From SIG701 sp045577175 (lineage in GTDB: Bacteria; Bacillota; Clostridia; Oscillospirales; CAG-272): a stretch of 64,000 bases of DNA. A program made the translations under genes and the position numbers. Of the stretch, positions 31,943-40,285 are shown in pieces. The notes under the pieces are model-generated. The model searched no databases. It saw only the letters and a list, made by a program, of their open reading frames with translations, and was not told the DNA's origin. The stretch covers positions 1 through 64,000 of the forward strand of contig JAZNHT010000022.1 of assembly GCA_045577175.1 (NCBI GenBank), written 5' to 3'. Position 1 is the first letter of the stretch. Each line of letters opens with the position of its first letter.

Positions 31943-32389
31943 ATGAAAAACACCCCCACCGGCACACGAACCGTCCGCGCAAATGCGGACGAAATCCGCC
32001 CCGAAGCAGTCCCCACGTCCGACTCCCGCCCCGATATTCTCGCAACGCTCTATGTGATCGCCCACTTTCTCCCCCTGTTGACATCGATCGCTCTTCTCAT
32101 CAATTTCCTTTTTGCCCCGTCCAATTTTGTAGCAGATTATATTCTTCTCCCCATTGCTGCCGTCGGCTGGCTCTCGGCAATCATCGTCAGACCGCTCGCA
32201 ATCATCAAAACTGTCCTGTCCAAATCCTGGGCTGTCTTCAAATTTTTCTTCGGCTTCCCTGTATTCCTCGTAAGCACTACCACCGCGGTGGTCTGCGGTG
32301 TCATTGCCTTCAGCGTTCTCACCATGGCAGCGGTCTTTGCGCCCGCCGCATTCACGATCTGCTTTTTCCTGAAGGATTGCATGGACTGA
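31943..32389 (+). CDS. Small membrane protein
   Basis: 148 aa. A polar N-terminus (about 1-30) precedes four hydrophobic segments (about 33-56, 64-88, 96-112, 113-143). No family recognised. AGAGAGG lies about 8 nt upstream. The ECF sigma operon begins 95 bp after it with its own promoter, and no terminator separates them, so partial read-through is possible. Confidence 0.65.
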   Translation: MKNTPTGTRTVRANADEIRPEAVPTSDSRPDILATLYVIAHFLPLLTSIALLINFLFAPSNFVADYILLPIAAVGWLSAIIVRPLAIIKTVLSKSWAVFKFFFGFPVFLVSTTTAVVCGVIAFSVLTMAAVFAPAAFTICFFLKDCMD

Positions 32390-32398
32390 ACCGAATAT

Positions 32399-32428
32399 TT
32401 GACAACATTTGACACAGCATGCTATAAT
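32399..32428 (+). promoter_or_regulatory. Promoter of the ECF sigma operon
   Basis: TTGACA (32399-32404), 18-bp spacer, TATAAT (32423-32428). A second TTGACA at 32409 is too close to be used. Confidence 0.7.
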
Positions 32429-32483
32429 AGTATTATTCGCATTCTGTGATCCGATTCCCTTTATATAAAGGAGGATTTCCCGA

Positions 32484-32648
32484 ATGTCCGATATAAACAA
32501 ACAGGCACCGCAGAAAAATACGCATTTCCTGCACGGCGTCTTTCACACAGATCAACGCAATCATCCCATGCCGCAGGTCTGGGCAAAATCCATTCTGCAA
32601 AAAATCCTTACCTTCTTCTCCGAAAATACTGAAAAAAGGAGCCACTGA
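32484..32648 (+). CDS. Small protein upstream of the ECF sigma factor, 54 aa
   Basis: Starts MSDINKQAPQKNTHFLHGVF and ends FSENTEKRSH. It is polar with several His and Gln residues and a short hydrophobic helix (WAKSILQKILTFF). AAAGGAGG lies 9 nt before the ATG, and the stop is separated from the sigma-factor ATG by a single base, so translation is almost certainly coupled. By position it could be a regulator of the sigma factor, but nothing in the sequence proves that. Confidence 0.68.
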   Translation: MSDINKQAPQKNTHFLHGVFHTDQRNHPMPQVWAKSILQKILTFFSENTEKRSH

Positions 32649-32649
32649 C

Positions 32650-34461
32650 ATGGACAAACACGAGCTGAAAGCGGTTGTCCTCCGCGCGCAAAGCGGAGAC
32701 AGCCACGCCATCGAAGAGCTGTATACGGCATTTTACGAAAGCGTTTTCTATTTCGCCAAGAAAACGTTGCGGGATGAGAATCTGGCATACGATATTACGC
32801 AGGATACCTTTTTGGAGGTCATCCGCACCATAGACTGTCTGGAGGCTCCCGAGGCATTCGCCGTCTGGATCCGCCGGATCACGCTCCATCAGTGCACCCG
32901 GCATTTCAAAAAGAAAAAGGATGTCCTTCTGGAGGAGGATGCAGACGGACACACCATTCTTGATACCATGGAGGATGACGACGAAGGCTCTCTCCCCGCC
33001 GAGGTGTGTGAAAAGGAGGAGTTCCGTTCTACCATTCTCTCGATTGTGGATACGCTGAGCGAAGAACAGCGCGCCGCCGTGCTTCTTTACTACTATGATG
33101 AGCTCCCCATCCAAAAAATCGCCGAGATGCAGGGAGTATCCGAGGGCACCGTCAAAAGCCGTCTGAACTATGCGCGCAAGGCTATCCGCAAAGGCGTGGA
33201 GCAGTACGAAGCCAAAACAGGCACCAAGCTGCACGGCGTCCCGTTCTTGCCGCTCGTCCGTATCTTTTTCAACAATCCCGAGCCTATGTCCTCCGCCCGG
33301 GCTGCCGCTTTGGGCAAAACGATCTCTGCGGCGGCCGGCACCGTTGCCGCAGGTGCCGCTTCGGTCGGGATCGCGGCAAAAATCGTCGCCATCCCACTGG
33401 GCGCAAAGATCGTATCTCTCATTCTGGCTGTCGCCATCACCGTGGGAATCTGCGTTACCGTTGTGACCGTATCCAAGGACGCTCCCACGGGCAGTGCAGA
33501 AATTGAAAGCACTGTCGCCGAGGCAGATACGTTTGAAGCGACCCCCGATACGGACGCTTCCGTACCCGAGACCGACATGCCCGAGACCGACGCGCCCGAG
33601 ACCGACGTGCCCGAGACCGACGTGCCCGAGACCGACGTACCCGAGACCGACGCGCCCGAGACCGACGTACCCGAGACCGACGCGCCCGAGACCGACGTGG
33701 CGAAAGACACCTCCTCGCTTGATGAAAACTCGTCACAAGTGCTCCCAACCTGTCTCAGCACACACGTTGCCCCCACACTTTCGATCGAAGACGACATTCT
33801 GACGATCCGAAACAACTCCTGGGAATTTGAAGAAAGCAACATTGCAAGAACTGCCTACCACATATTTGTGGATGGAAATCTGCTCTATGTTTGGAACGAA
33901 TCCATCGGTATGCTGTGCGACTCTGTTGTCATAACAGACACATTCCGACTCCCCTTGATGCACTATTCCGCCACCGACCCTCTGGGCGCACACACAATTA
34001 CCGTACAGCCGGCATGTGTTCAATACGATGCTGAACATTCCGTATTCTGCAATCACATTTATAATAACGGTACGGACGGCTTGTCAGAAAGCATTGAATA
34101 TACCCGTTCGGTAGCGGCGCTGTATTACCCGGATGACGAAGATTTCTCCGTTCCGTATTACTGTGAACATGCATCGATTTCTATCAAGATAATTCCGCAG
34201 CACGGTCACGGTCGCCGCTGCGACAATTGCTCGCTGATGTCCGATATAGAGCTCTGTAAAGATGACGATTTCAACAGCATCTGCGATGTCTGCGAAACTT
34301 GTATGCACCTGTACAGAGAAGTGACAAACGAAGCTATAGACGGGGTGCTGCACCACGCCTACCGCTGTACAAATTGCCATACTGACGGCTTGAGCGAAGA
34401 GCGTTGCTATGACGACGACTACGACGGTGCCTGCGATATATGCGATCAAAGACTGGAATGA
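32650..34461 (+). CDS. ECF sigma factor fused to a membrane anchor and extracytoplasmic domain
   Basis: 603 aa, about three times a normal ECF sigma. Sigma region 2 spans about 10-85 (LAYDITQDTFLEVI), region 4 about 130-185 (LYYYDELPIQKIAEMQGVSEGTVKSRLNYARKAI without break as an HTH). A transmembrane segment lies at about 256-276 (SLILAVAITVGICVTVVTV), then an acidic linker with nine PETD-X repeats (306-350), and a C-terminal part rich in Cys and Asp (for example CDNCS, CDVCETC, CDICDQ). The outer part probably senses something outside and controls the attached sigma domain. No anti-sigma gene is adjacent. Confidence 0.85.
   Translation: MDKHELKAVVLRAQSGDSHAIEELYTAFYESVFYFAKKTLRDENLAYDITQDTFLEVIRTIDCLEAPEAFAVWIRRITLHQCTRHFKKKKDVLLEEDADGHTILDTMEDDDEGSLPAEVCEKEEFRSTILSIVDTLSEEQRAAVLLYYYDELPIQKIAEMQGVSEGTVKSRLNYARKAIRKGVEQYEAKTGTKLHGVPFLPLVRIFFNNPEPMSSARAAALGKTISAAAGTVAAGAASVGIAAKIVAIPLGAKIVSLILAVAITVGICVTVVTVSKDAPTGSAEIESTVAEADTFEATPDTDASVPETDMPETDAPETDVPETDVPETDVPETDAPETDVPETDAPETDVAKDTSSLDENSSQVLPTCLSTHVAPTLSIEDDILTIRNNSWEFEESNIARTAYHIFVDGNLLYVWNESIGMLCDSVVITDTFRLPLMHYSATDPLGAHTITVQPACVQYDAEHSVFCNHIYNNGTDGLSESIEYTRSVAALYYPDDEDFSVPYYCEHASISIKIIPQHGHGRRCDNCSLMSDIELCKDDDFNSICDVCETCMHLYREVTNEAIDGVLHHAYRCTNCHTDGLSEERCYDDDYDGACDICDQRLE
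33565..33699 (+). repeat. 15-bp minisatellite in the sigma-factor gene
   Basis: Nine tandem units of CCCGAGACCGACxxx encoding PETD plus Met, Ala or Val. Near-identity at DNA level indicates recent expansion; unit number may vary between strains without breaking the frame. Confidence 0.93.
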
Positions 34462-34486
34462 TTTCAATAAAGCAGCTTATACAGAA

Positions 34487-34523
34487 AACCGCAGGCATTC
34501 CAAATGCCTGCGGTTATTTTTTC
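34487..34523. terminator. Bidirectional terminator after the sigma gene
   Basis: 13-bp perfect stem AACCGCAGGCATT / AATGCCTGCGGTT (34487-34499, 34503-34515) followed by ATTTTTTC on the + strand. It overlaps the stop codon of the converging XRE gene. Confidence 0.9.
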
Positions 34524-34726
34524 GGATACGGTTTTCGCTCGTCCGTAAGCCCGACGATGTAATCAATCGAGGTGTCGTAAAACACGGCGAGCGCGATCAG
34601 CGTTTCCAGCGGAATCTGTCTCTGCCCGTTCTCGTACTGCGAATACGTATTCTGCTTGATATGCAAGTGCCTTGCCAACGCCATCTGCGTCAGATCGGAA
34701 TCCTCTCTTAAATCTCTCAGCCGCAT
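34514..34726 (-). CDS. Small XRE-family repressor
   Basis: 70 aa, one helix-turn-helix (LTQMALARHLHIKQNTYSQYE) and the common ending FYDTSIDYIVGLTDERKPYP. ATG at 34726 is preferred over 34732 because GAGGGGGG abuts the earlier ATG but lies about 6 nt from the later one. Divergent from the zinc-ribbon membrane-protein gene at 34843; ATCTC-N5-GAGAT palindromes lie between them. Confidence 0.85.
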   Translation of the reverse strand: MRLRDLREDSDLTQMALARHLHIKQNTYSQYENGQRQIPLETLIALAVFYDTSIDYIVGLTDERKPYPKK

Positions 34727-34756
34727 CAACATCCCCCCTCGATATTATTATATAAA

Positions 34757-34801
34757 ATCTCAGGTTGAGATATTGACAATTATCTCAATTTGTGATATTA
34801 T
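34757..34801 (+). promoter_or_regulatory. Promoter and paired operators of the zinc-ribbon membrane operon
   Basis: TTGACA (34773-34778), 17 bp, TATTAT (34796-34801). ATCTC-N5-GAGAT (34757-34771) lies just before the -35, and ATCTC-N5-GTGAT (34782-34796) fills the spacer; centres are 25 bp apart. Confidence 0.78.
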
Positions 34802-34842
34802 ATTGACGGCGATTATCGCAAATTATCAAAAGGAGTAAAAAT

Positions 34843-35487
34843 ATGTATTGCAAACACTGCGGCACTGAACTGCCCAACGATGCGGCTTTTTGCGCAAAAT
34901 GCGGCACATCGCAAACAGGAGAAAAGCTGACAACAACCATCAAAGTAAAGGAAGCAAGAAAAGAAACGAAGGTTATCCAGGTACACCCCGATTGGGAGGA
35001 TGCCGCCATTAAGGAATACGAAGCCTTCGGTTGGGAATGCACACACAGCCAGACGGTCAAAACGAAAGATTCGCATCTGGAGCGCGGCTTTGGCAACAGC
35101 ATCATGTCGGTAACGGAAACGGAAACCTTTGTCAAGCTGACCTTCCAGCGAAATATGAACATGGACAACTACGCCCGAATTGTAGAGTTGGAAACACAAT
35201 ACAAAAGAGCGGACAGTCTCGGCTCCCAGCCCAAACAGCGCAAATGGCCGCTCATTCTCGGCATCCTCTCCATTCCGATCGCGTTAAGTGGTATTGTACA
35301 AGCTCTCGATGAGCCTACACTCCTGGTCGGAGCAATCGTTTTTCTGGGCATCGCCGTTCTTTCCTTTTGGAAGTTTAATAAAGACGGAAAAAAGCATGAT
35401 GAAGCACTGGCCGCGTGGGAAAAAGCTGCCGAAGAAGCAGCTGCGATCAAAGAACGCTGCCTGGAAGATGCGCGTAAACTGCTGTAA
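34843..35487 (+). CDS. Zinc-ribbon protein with DUF4177-like middle and two membrane spans
   Basis: 214 aa. The N-terminal zinc ribbon has CKHCGTELPNDAAFCAKCG (residues 3-21). A soluble domain follows (about 45-125, EYEAFGWECTHSQTVK), reminiscent of small DUF4177-type folds, then two hydrophobic segments (about 131-149, 155-175) and a charged, probably coiled C-terminal helix. AAGGAG lies 8 nt before the ATG. First gene of a two-gene operon under XRE control. Function unknown. Confidence 0.72.
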   Translation: MYCKHCGTELPNDAAFCAKCGTSQTGEKLTTTIKVKEARKETKVIQVHPDWEDAAIKEYEAFGWECTHSQTVKTKDSHLERGFGNSIMSVTETETFVKLTFQRNMNMDNYARIVELETQYKRADSLGSQPKQRKWPLILGILSIPIALSGIVQALDEPTLLVGAIVFLGIAVLSFWKFNKDGKKHDEALAAWEKAAEEAAAIKERCLEDARKLL

Positions 35488-35501
35488 GGCGAGAAACGAT
35501 A

Positions 35502-36254
35502 ATGTTCTTTTTGATTCAACTGTTTCTGAGTGCAGGAATCCCCGTTGTGTGCGCCCTGCTCTGCGGACTGCTCCCGGGTATCGGCGATTTTTTCACGCAG
35601 TGTGCCGCCTACTGGGTTCATCCCACCACAATGACGGGTGCTTTGCTTCAAACCTTCCCCTTTGCGGATGAAATCCCTCTTTTGAAGGAAGCAATTGACA
35701 GTGGTTTTGCAATCTACGGCGCCGTGACAAACACAGACTCTCAGTACGCCCTGTTTTACGACACATATTTTCTGGTTTTATCCGTGATCGTTATTGACAC
35801 GATGATGTACCTGTTTCAATTCATCAAAAAGCCGTTCCCCATACGAAATGAAATATCCAATAAGGTATGCAACACGCTCGCACTGCTTCTCATTTCCTAT
35901 CTCGGCACGGCAACTATCCTGGTGTTGGCAGAGTATCTCTTCGCACTGTTGGGAGGCAATTACATCGTCGCTTTCGCCGCCATGGTAGGGGTAATCTTTG
36001 CACATTCGTTCCTTTTGGCACTTTTCAAGGCACAAAAGAAAGAACTCGGTCACTTACTGCGCGTATCCGTGAATCTGATGGGCGATACACTGTTGAGTGC
36101 GTTTTACGTAGCACTCCTGTATGCCACAATTGTTTTGATTACTCTGTGTCTCACAAACGGACATTCCACTCTGTTAATGCTGTTAGCAACCGTCTGCGCA
36201 TCTTTGTACCTGATTATGACAATCAGCAAAGTAGCAAAGAGAATGTCAGACTAA
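35502..36254 (+). CDS. Hypothetical multi-span membrane protein
   Basis: 250 aa with about six hydrophobic segments (near 2-25, 85-107, 125-150, 153-172, 188-212, 218-240). No family recognised. It follows the zinc-ribbon gene after 14 bp, and a weak GGCGAG precedes the ATG, so it is probably its operon partner, just as the SHOCT pair at 17-18 kb consists of two membrane proteins. Confidence 0.68.
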   Translation: MFFLIQLFLSAGIPVVCALLCGLLPGIGDFFTQCAAYWVHPTTMTGALLQTFPFADEIPLLKEAIDSGFAIYGAVTNTDSQYALFYDTYFLVLSVIVIDTMMYLFQFIKKPFPIRNEISNKVCNTLALLLISYLGTATILVLAEYLFALLGGNYIVAFAAMVGVIFAHSFLLALFKAQKKELGHLLRVSVNLMGDTLLSAFYVALLYATIVLITLCLTNGHSTLLMLLATVCASLYLIMTISKVAKRMSD

Positions 36255-36267
36255 TCCCCCCACATCA

Positions 36268-36308
36268 AAAAACCGCCCTGTGGTTTCCCACAGGGCGGCA
36301 TTTCTTTT
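36268..36308. terminator. Bidirectional terminator between the membrane operon and fba
   Basis: 11-bp stem CCGCCCTGTGG / CCACAGGGCGG (36273-36283, 36288-36298), T-rich on both sides, best on the - strand (TTTTTTG). Confidence 0.9.
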
Positions 36309-36312
36309 ATTC

Positions 36313-37272
36313 TTACAGCGTGTTCGAGGAGCCGAGCACGTTTGCGATCTTGTGCTTGACGATGTCCTTGACGTTTGCGCGGGCGACCTTGAGATACTCT
36401 CTGGGATCGAACGCGGACGGATTCTCGGTGAGAACCTTGCGGATGCCTGCCGTCATAGCGAGACGGAGGTCGGAGTCGATGTTGATCTTGCAGACTGCCA
36501 TCTTCGCTGCCTTGCGGAGCTGATCCTCCGGAATACCGACTGCATCCGGGAGGTTGCCGCCAAGCTCGTTGATCTCCTTAACGAACTGCTGCGGAACAGA
36601 GGAAGCGCCGTGGAGAACGATCGGGAAGCCGGGCAGTCTCTTGCCTACCTCCTCAAGAATGTCGAAGCGGAGCGGCGGCGGAACGAGGATGCCCTCCTCG
36701 TTTCTGGTGCACTGCTTAGCGGTGAATTTGTATGCGCCATGGGACGTACCGATGGAGATGGCGAGGGAGTCAACGCCGGTGCGCTCAACAAACTCCTGTA
36801 CCTCCTCGGGACGGGTGTAGGAAGAATGCTCGGCAACTACGTCATCCTCAACGCCTGCGAGAACGCCAAGCTCACCCTCAACGACAACGCCGTGCGCGTG
36901 TGCGTACTCAACGACCTTCTTGGTCAGCGCGATATTGTCCTCAAAGCTGTGGTGGGAGCCGTCGATCATGACGGACGTGAAGCCGCCGTCGATGCAGGAC
37001 TTACAGATTTCGAAATCTGCGCCGTGGTCGAGGTGGAGCGCGAGATCGATGCCGGTATCCTCAACAGCCGCGTGTGCGAGGGACATGAGGTATGCGTGCT
37101 TTGCATACTTTCTTGCGCCTGCGGAAACCTGCAGGATAACGGGGGATTTCTCCTCCTGTGCTGCCTCGGTGATTGCCTGAGCAAGCTCCATGTTGTTGAT
37201 ATTGAATGCGCCGATTGCATAACCGCCTTCGTATGCTTTGCGGAACATTTCCTTAGTTGTTACAAGTGCCAC
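36313..37272 (-). CDS. fba: Class II fructose-bisphosphate aldolase
   Basis: 319 aa. Splits fructose 1,6-bisphosphate into DHAP and glyceraldehyde 3-phosphate in glycolysis using Zn2+. Metal and catalytic residues are visible in LHLDHGADFE, SVMIDGSHHSFEDNI, VEGELGVLAG, SIGTSHGAYK and VLHGASSVP. The GTG start at 37272 (ALVTTKEMF) is chosen because AAGAGG lies 6 nt upstream; the frame further upstream is promoter. Codon use is highly biased, as expected for a glycolytic gene. Own promoter and terminator. Confidence 0.95.
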   Translation of the reverse strand: MALVTTKEMFRKAYEGGYAIGAFNINNMELAQAITEAAQEEKSPVILQVSAGARKYAKHAYLMSLAHAAVEDTGIDLALHLDHGADFEICKSCIDGGFTSVMIDGSHHSFEDNIALTKKVVEYAHAHGVVVEGELGVLAGVEDDVVAEHSSYTRPEEVQEFVERTGVDSLAISIGTSHGAYKFTAKQCTRNEEGILVPPPLRFDILEEVGKRLPGFPIVLHGASSVPQQFVKEINELGGNLPDAVGIPEDQLRKAAKMAVCKINIDSDLRLAMTAGIRKVLTENPSAFDPREYLKVARANVKDIVKHKIANVLGSSNTL

Positions 37273-37373
37273 AATAAACCTCTTTCTTCCGTCTTCTTTG
37301 ATTTTTGTACTGCTTCGGTAAAAACACCCGAATCGCCCCGACGGCAGGACGCATCTCGCAGTCATACACAAAT

Positions 37374-37402
37374 ATTGTAAATCTATTTTGCCCGATTGTC
37401 AA
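37374..37402 (-). promoter_or_regulatory. Promoter of fba
   Basis: TTGACA (37397-37402), 17-bp spacer, TACAAT (37374-37379). Confidence 0.85.
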
Positions 37403-37456
37403 GGGGTCTTGCGTGCTTTATGCGATTTTTTTGCGATTTCCCGATGCTTCGCGCGA

Positions 37457-37490
37457 AAAAATCCCACGGAGGCGGTCTCCGTGGGATTTG
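37457..37490 (-). terminator. Terminator of the parvulin gene
   Basis: AAATCCCACGGA / TCCGTGGGATTT stem with TTTTTTCG on the - strand. Confidence 0.85.
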
Positions 37491-37499
37491 AAAACGGAA

Positions 37500-38960
37500 T
37501 CAGATTTCAAGAAGTGCCAGCACTTCCGAGGAAACGTTGACGGCGTGCTTCTCCGTAAGAGCGGCTACGTCTTCATCGTAACGCGCCTCTTTCAGAGCAC
37601 TGTCCGCCTCTGCGTGCCATGCAGGCATACCGAAGCCATCCATATACATGATGTGGTATCCGTACTGCGTTTTGACGATCGCAGTATCGCCGACTGCTCT
37701 GCCCTCAGCAAAGATCCAGTCGTTGAACTCATCGACCATATCGCCCTTGAGGACGTTCTCATACAGACCGTTCTCGGCGGAATCCTCGCTGTATTCAGCC
37801 GCGAGCGCGCCGAAGGAATCAGCCGTCTTGGCACCGCCCTGCCACTGTGCGAGCAGCTCCTCCGCCTTTGCCTTTGCGGCATCGTCGGAGCCGTAGGTGG
37901 TAGCGGTCAGAAGAATGTGGCGAACGTTTACGGAGTTATCCTCCTGAAGAGCAGGCTTTGCGAGCAGGAAATAAACATCCAGCGCGGTACCCTCCTCGTT
38001 CAGGGAAGCGTACACGGAATTGACAGTACCCTCACCGTTTGCCCACTTGGAGAAATTCGTTTCGGTAGCGGGATACAGCTCGTTCTCGGCAACGAAGCCG
38101 GCGATCTCTTCGTTGATCGTCTCGTCCGTTGTCTCCTCGTCATCCTTATACGCGTAATTTCTCAGATAATCGAAGCAAACGGCGTCAAACTCTTCCTTGG
38201 TTGTAACGGCGTTGAACTGCGTCTCGAACTCCTTCAGAATCTCCGTCGTAATATCGGTATCCGTTGCACCGTCGGATGTCGTAAGCGTGATATTGGCATA
38301 CGAATAGTGAAGCAGTGCGGTCGGATTTTCCGTAATGTACGTGTCATAATCCGCCTCGCCGTAGGAATACTCGGAAACAATCGCCTGCTGGCACTTCGTT
38401 GCCAGTGCCTCCATCTCCAGTGCTTTACGAATATCCTTCGCCTTCACACCGTAGCCGTAAATCATGCTGAGGGAGCTTCCGCTCGCTTTTGCCTCTTTTT
38501 TCATTTGCTTGACGGTATCGTTAATCGTGTCGTAATCCGCATCATCGAGCGTAATGCCGCGATCCTGTGCTTCCTCACAGAACACAAGCATTGACTGCAC
38601 CTGACCGGTTGCCGCGTCCATAAAGTACGAATACCAGGAGCTGTTATCCGACGTGAACGGGCAGACCTGCGATTTCAGAGATTTGCTCGTATCCAGCCCG
38701 AGGGAGGATGCGTAGCTGCCGTAGTAGGACATGAAGCTCTGATACTGCGAGTAGAAGTAGTAGGACATAACCATGTTGTCCACCTGATAATTTTCGCTTT
38801 CGACAGAGATCGCTCTGCGCTGGAAGAATCCGTCTTTAACAAATTCGTTGTAGAGTGCCGCACCCAAAATGACCGCAACTGCCAATCCGATGCAGACACC
38901 CGAGAGGAAGCGTTTGAGAGCACTGCCCTTCTGTTTGGTTTGTACCTGTTTTTTACCCAT
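37500..38960 (-). CDS. Membrane-anchored parvulin-type peptidyl-prolyl isomerase (PrsA/SurA-like foldase)
   Basis: 486 aa. A basic N-terminus (KKQVQTKQKGSALKR) and one hydrophobic span (about 17-37, FLSGVCIGLAVAVILGAALY) anchor it with the bulk outside. A SurA/trigger-factor-like helical region follows, then a parvulin domain (about 350-470: VNVRHILLTA, FGALAAEYSEDSA, GYHIMYMDG). It should help fold exported proteins by isomerising prolyl bonds. It lacks a lipobox, unlike classical PrsA. Start at 38960; the ribosome binding site (AAAGGCAG) is distant. Confidence 0.87.
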   Translation of the reverse strand: MGKKQVQTKQKGSALKRFLSGVCIGLAVAVILGAALYNEFVKDGFFQRRAISVESENYQVDNMVMSYYFYSQYQSFMSYYGSYASSLGLDTSKSLKSQVCPFTSDNSSWYSYFMDAATGQVQSMLVFCEEAQDRGITLDDADYDTINDTVKQMKKEAKASGSSLSMIYGYGVKAKDIRKALEMEALATKCQQAIVSEYSYGEADYDTYITENPTALLHYSYANITLTTSDGATDTDITTEILKEFETQFNAVTTKEEFDAVCFDYLRNYAYKDDEETTDETINEEIAGFVAENELYPATETNFSKWANGEGTVNSVYASLNEEGTALDVYFLLAKPALQEDNSVNVRHILLTATTYGSDDAAKAKAEELLAQWQGGAKTADSFGALAAEYSEDSAENGLYENVLKGDMVDEFNDWIFAEGRAVGDTAIVKTQYGYHIMYMDGFGMPAWHAEADSALKEARYDEDVAALTEKHAVNVSSEVLALLEI

Positions 38961-39040
38961 TGTATAAACTGCCTTTCTTTTATATTGAAAAGTTGTGTTG
39001 AAAAGCACGCATAGAACCATGCCTTTCCAGTATCCTGTCT

Positions 39041-39049
39041 ATTATACCA
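39041..39049 (-). promoter_or_regulatory. Extended -10 promoter of the parvulin gene
   Basis: TGG-TATAAT on the - strand (TATAAT at 39041-39046) with no clear -35. Confidence 0.55.
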
Positions 39050-39172
39050 TACCTTTTTGCAAAAATCCATACAAAAATGAAAATTTCACAGAATCATCAA
39101 AGAAATTTCCGCAAAAATGCACATATCGGACGCACGTATTTACAAATACCTCTTTTTTTACGCTCGGATTTA

Positions 39173-39181
39173 TGATATAAT
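39173..39181 (+). promoter_or_regulatory. Extended -10 promoter of the DUF1385 gene
   Basis: TGA-TATAAT (TATAAT at 39176-39181) without a good -35 box. Confidence 0.55.
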
Positions 39182-39217
39182 GAAAGATAACGACAGAAAA
39201 AACACAGGAGATCCTAT

Positions 39218-40285
39218 ATGAAAGAAAAGAAAAACACCGCCTGCCCGAACGGACGGCTCGGTCGCGTCGGCGGTCAGTCCGTGCTTGAGGGCATCATGAT
39301 GAAATGCGGTGACCGCATGGCTCTCGCTGTACGGGAGGAAAGCGGAAACATCAAGGTGGAAACGGACACGCACGTCTCCATCCGCAAAAAGTACAAGATT
39401 CTCTCCATTCCGATCGTGCGCGGCGTCGCTAATTTCGTCGAATCGATGGTCGTCAGCTACAAAACGCTGATGCGCTCCGCGTACATGCTCGGTATCGACG
39501 ACACGGAGGAGGATTCCAAATTTGAAGCGTGGCTGCGCGCAAAGCTCGGCGACAAATTTCTCGAAATCCTCACCGGCATCTCCATGGTGATCGGCGTATT
39601 TCTTGCGATGGCACTGTTTCTGTACCTGCCTGCCATCGCCACGACGGGAATTGAAAAGCTCTGTCGGCACATAGGCTTGCTTGAAAGCCTCGGCTGGTTC
39701 CGCAATCTGATTGAGGGACTTCTGAAAATCGGCATTTTCGTCGCGTACATCTCGCTCTGTTCTTTAATGAAGGAAATGCGCCGCACGTTTGAATATCACG
39801 GTGCGGAGCACAAGACCATCGCCTGCTACGAAGCAGGCATGGAGCTGACGCCCGAAAACGCGATGACGTGCACTCGCTTCCATCCGCGCTGCGGCACGAG
39901 CTTTATTTTCGTAATCCTCATTCTCTCTATCCTCATAAACTCGCTCGTTCCGTGGAGCAACCTCGCCTTCCGCGCGCTTTACAAGCTGCTTCTGCTCCCT
40001 GTCGTCGTCGGTGTCGGATTTGAATTTATCGCCTACGCAGGCAAGCACACAAATTTCTTTACAAAGATTCTCTCCGCCCCCGGTTTGTGGATGCAGCGCA
40101 TCACCACCCGTGAGCCGGACGAGGCACAGCTGGAGGTAGCGATCCTCGCCCTCAAGCACGCAATGCCCGACGAATTTCCCGAAATCGCGCCGGAGGCGGC
40201 CGAAACGGAAACCACACCCGAAACAACTGAAACGAACGAAACGACTGAAACGAACGAAACAAATAATGACGCTGCGAACGATTGA
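39218..40285 (+). CDS. DUF1385 (YqhQ) membrane protein
   Basis: 355 aa. GGQSVLEGIMMKCGDRMALAVR is the DUF1385 signature, and EYHGAEHKTIACYE follows the membrane part. Four to five membrane segments are visible between about 118 and 275. The family lies next to prmC in many Firmicutes, as here, but its function is unknown. The C-terminal 30 residues are an acidic Thr/Glu repeat (ETTETNETTETNET) coded by a short tandem repeat (about 40200-40262). AGGAGA lies 6 nt before the ATG. Confidence 0.92.
   Translation: MKEKKNTACPNGRLGRVGGQSVLEGIMMKCGDRMALAVREESGNIKVETDTHVSIRKKYKILSIPIVRGVANFVESMVVSYKTLMRSAYMLGIDDTEEDSKFEAWLRAKLGDKFLEILTGISMVIGVFLAMALFLYLPAIATTGIEKLCRHIGLLESLGWFRNLIEGLLKIGIFVAYISLCSLMKEMRRTFEYHGAEHKTIACYEAGMELTPENAMTCTRFHPRCGTSFIFVILILSILINSLVPWSNLAFRALYKLLLLPVVVGVGFEFIAYAGKHTNFFTKILSAPGLWMQRITTREPDEAQLEVAILALKHAMPDEFPEIAPEAAETETTPETTETNETTETNETNNDAAND

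Noticed and set aside
33565..33699. CRISPR array
   Set aside because: 15-bp tandem units with no spacers, in frame within the sigma-factor gene.
40200..40262. CRISPR-like short repeats at the end of the DUF1385 gene
   Set aside because: The repeat units are contiguous, short and in frame, encoding a Thr/Glu tail; there are no spacers.
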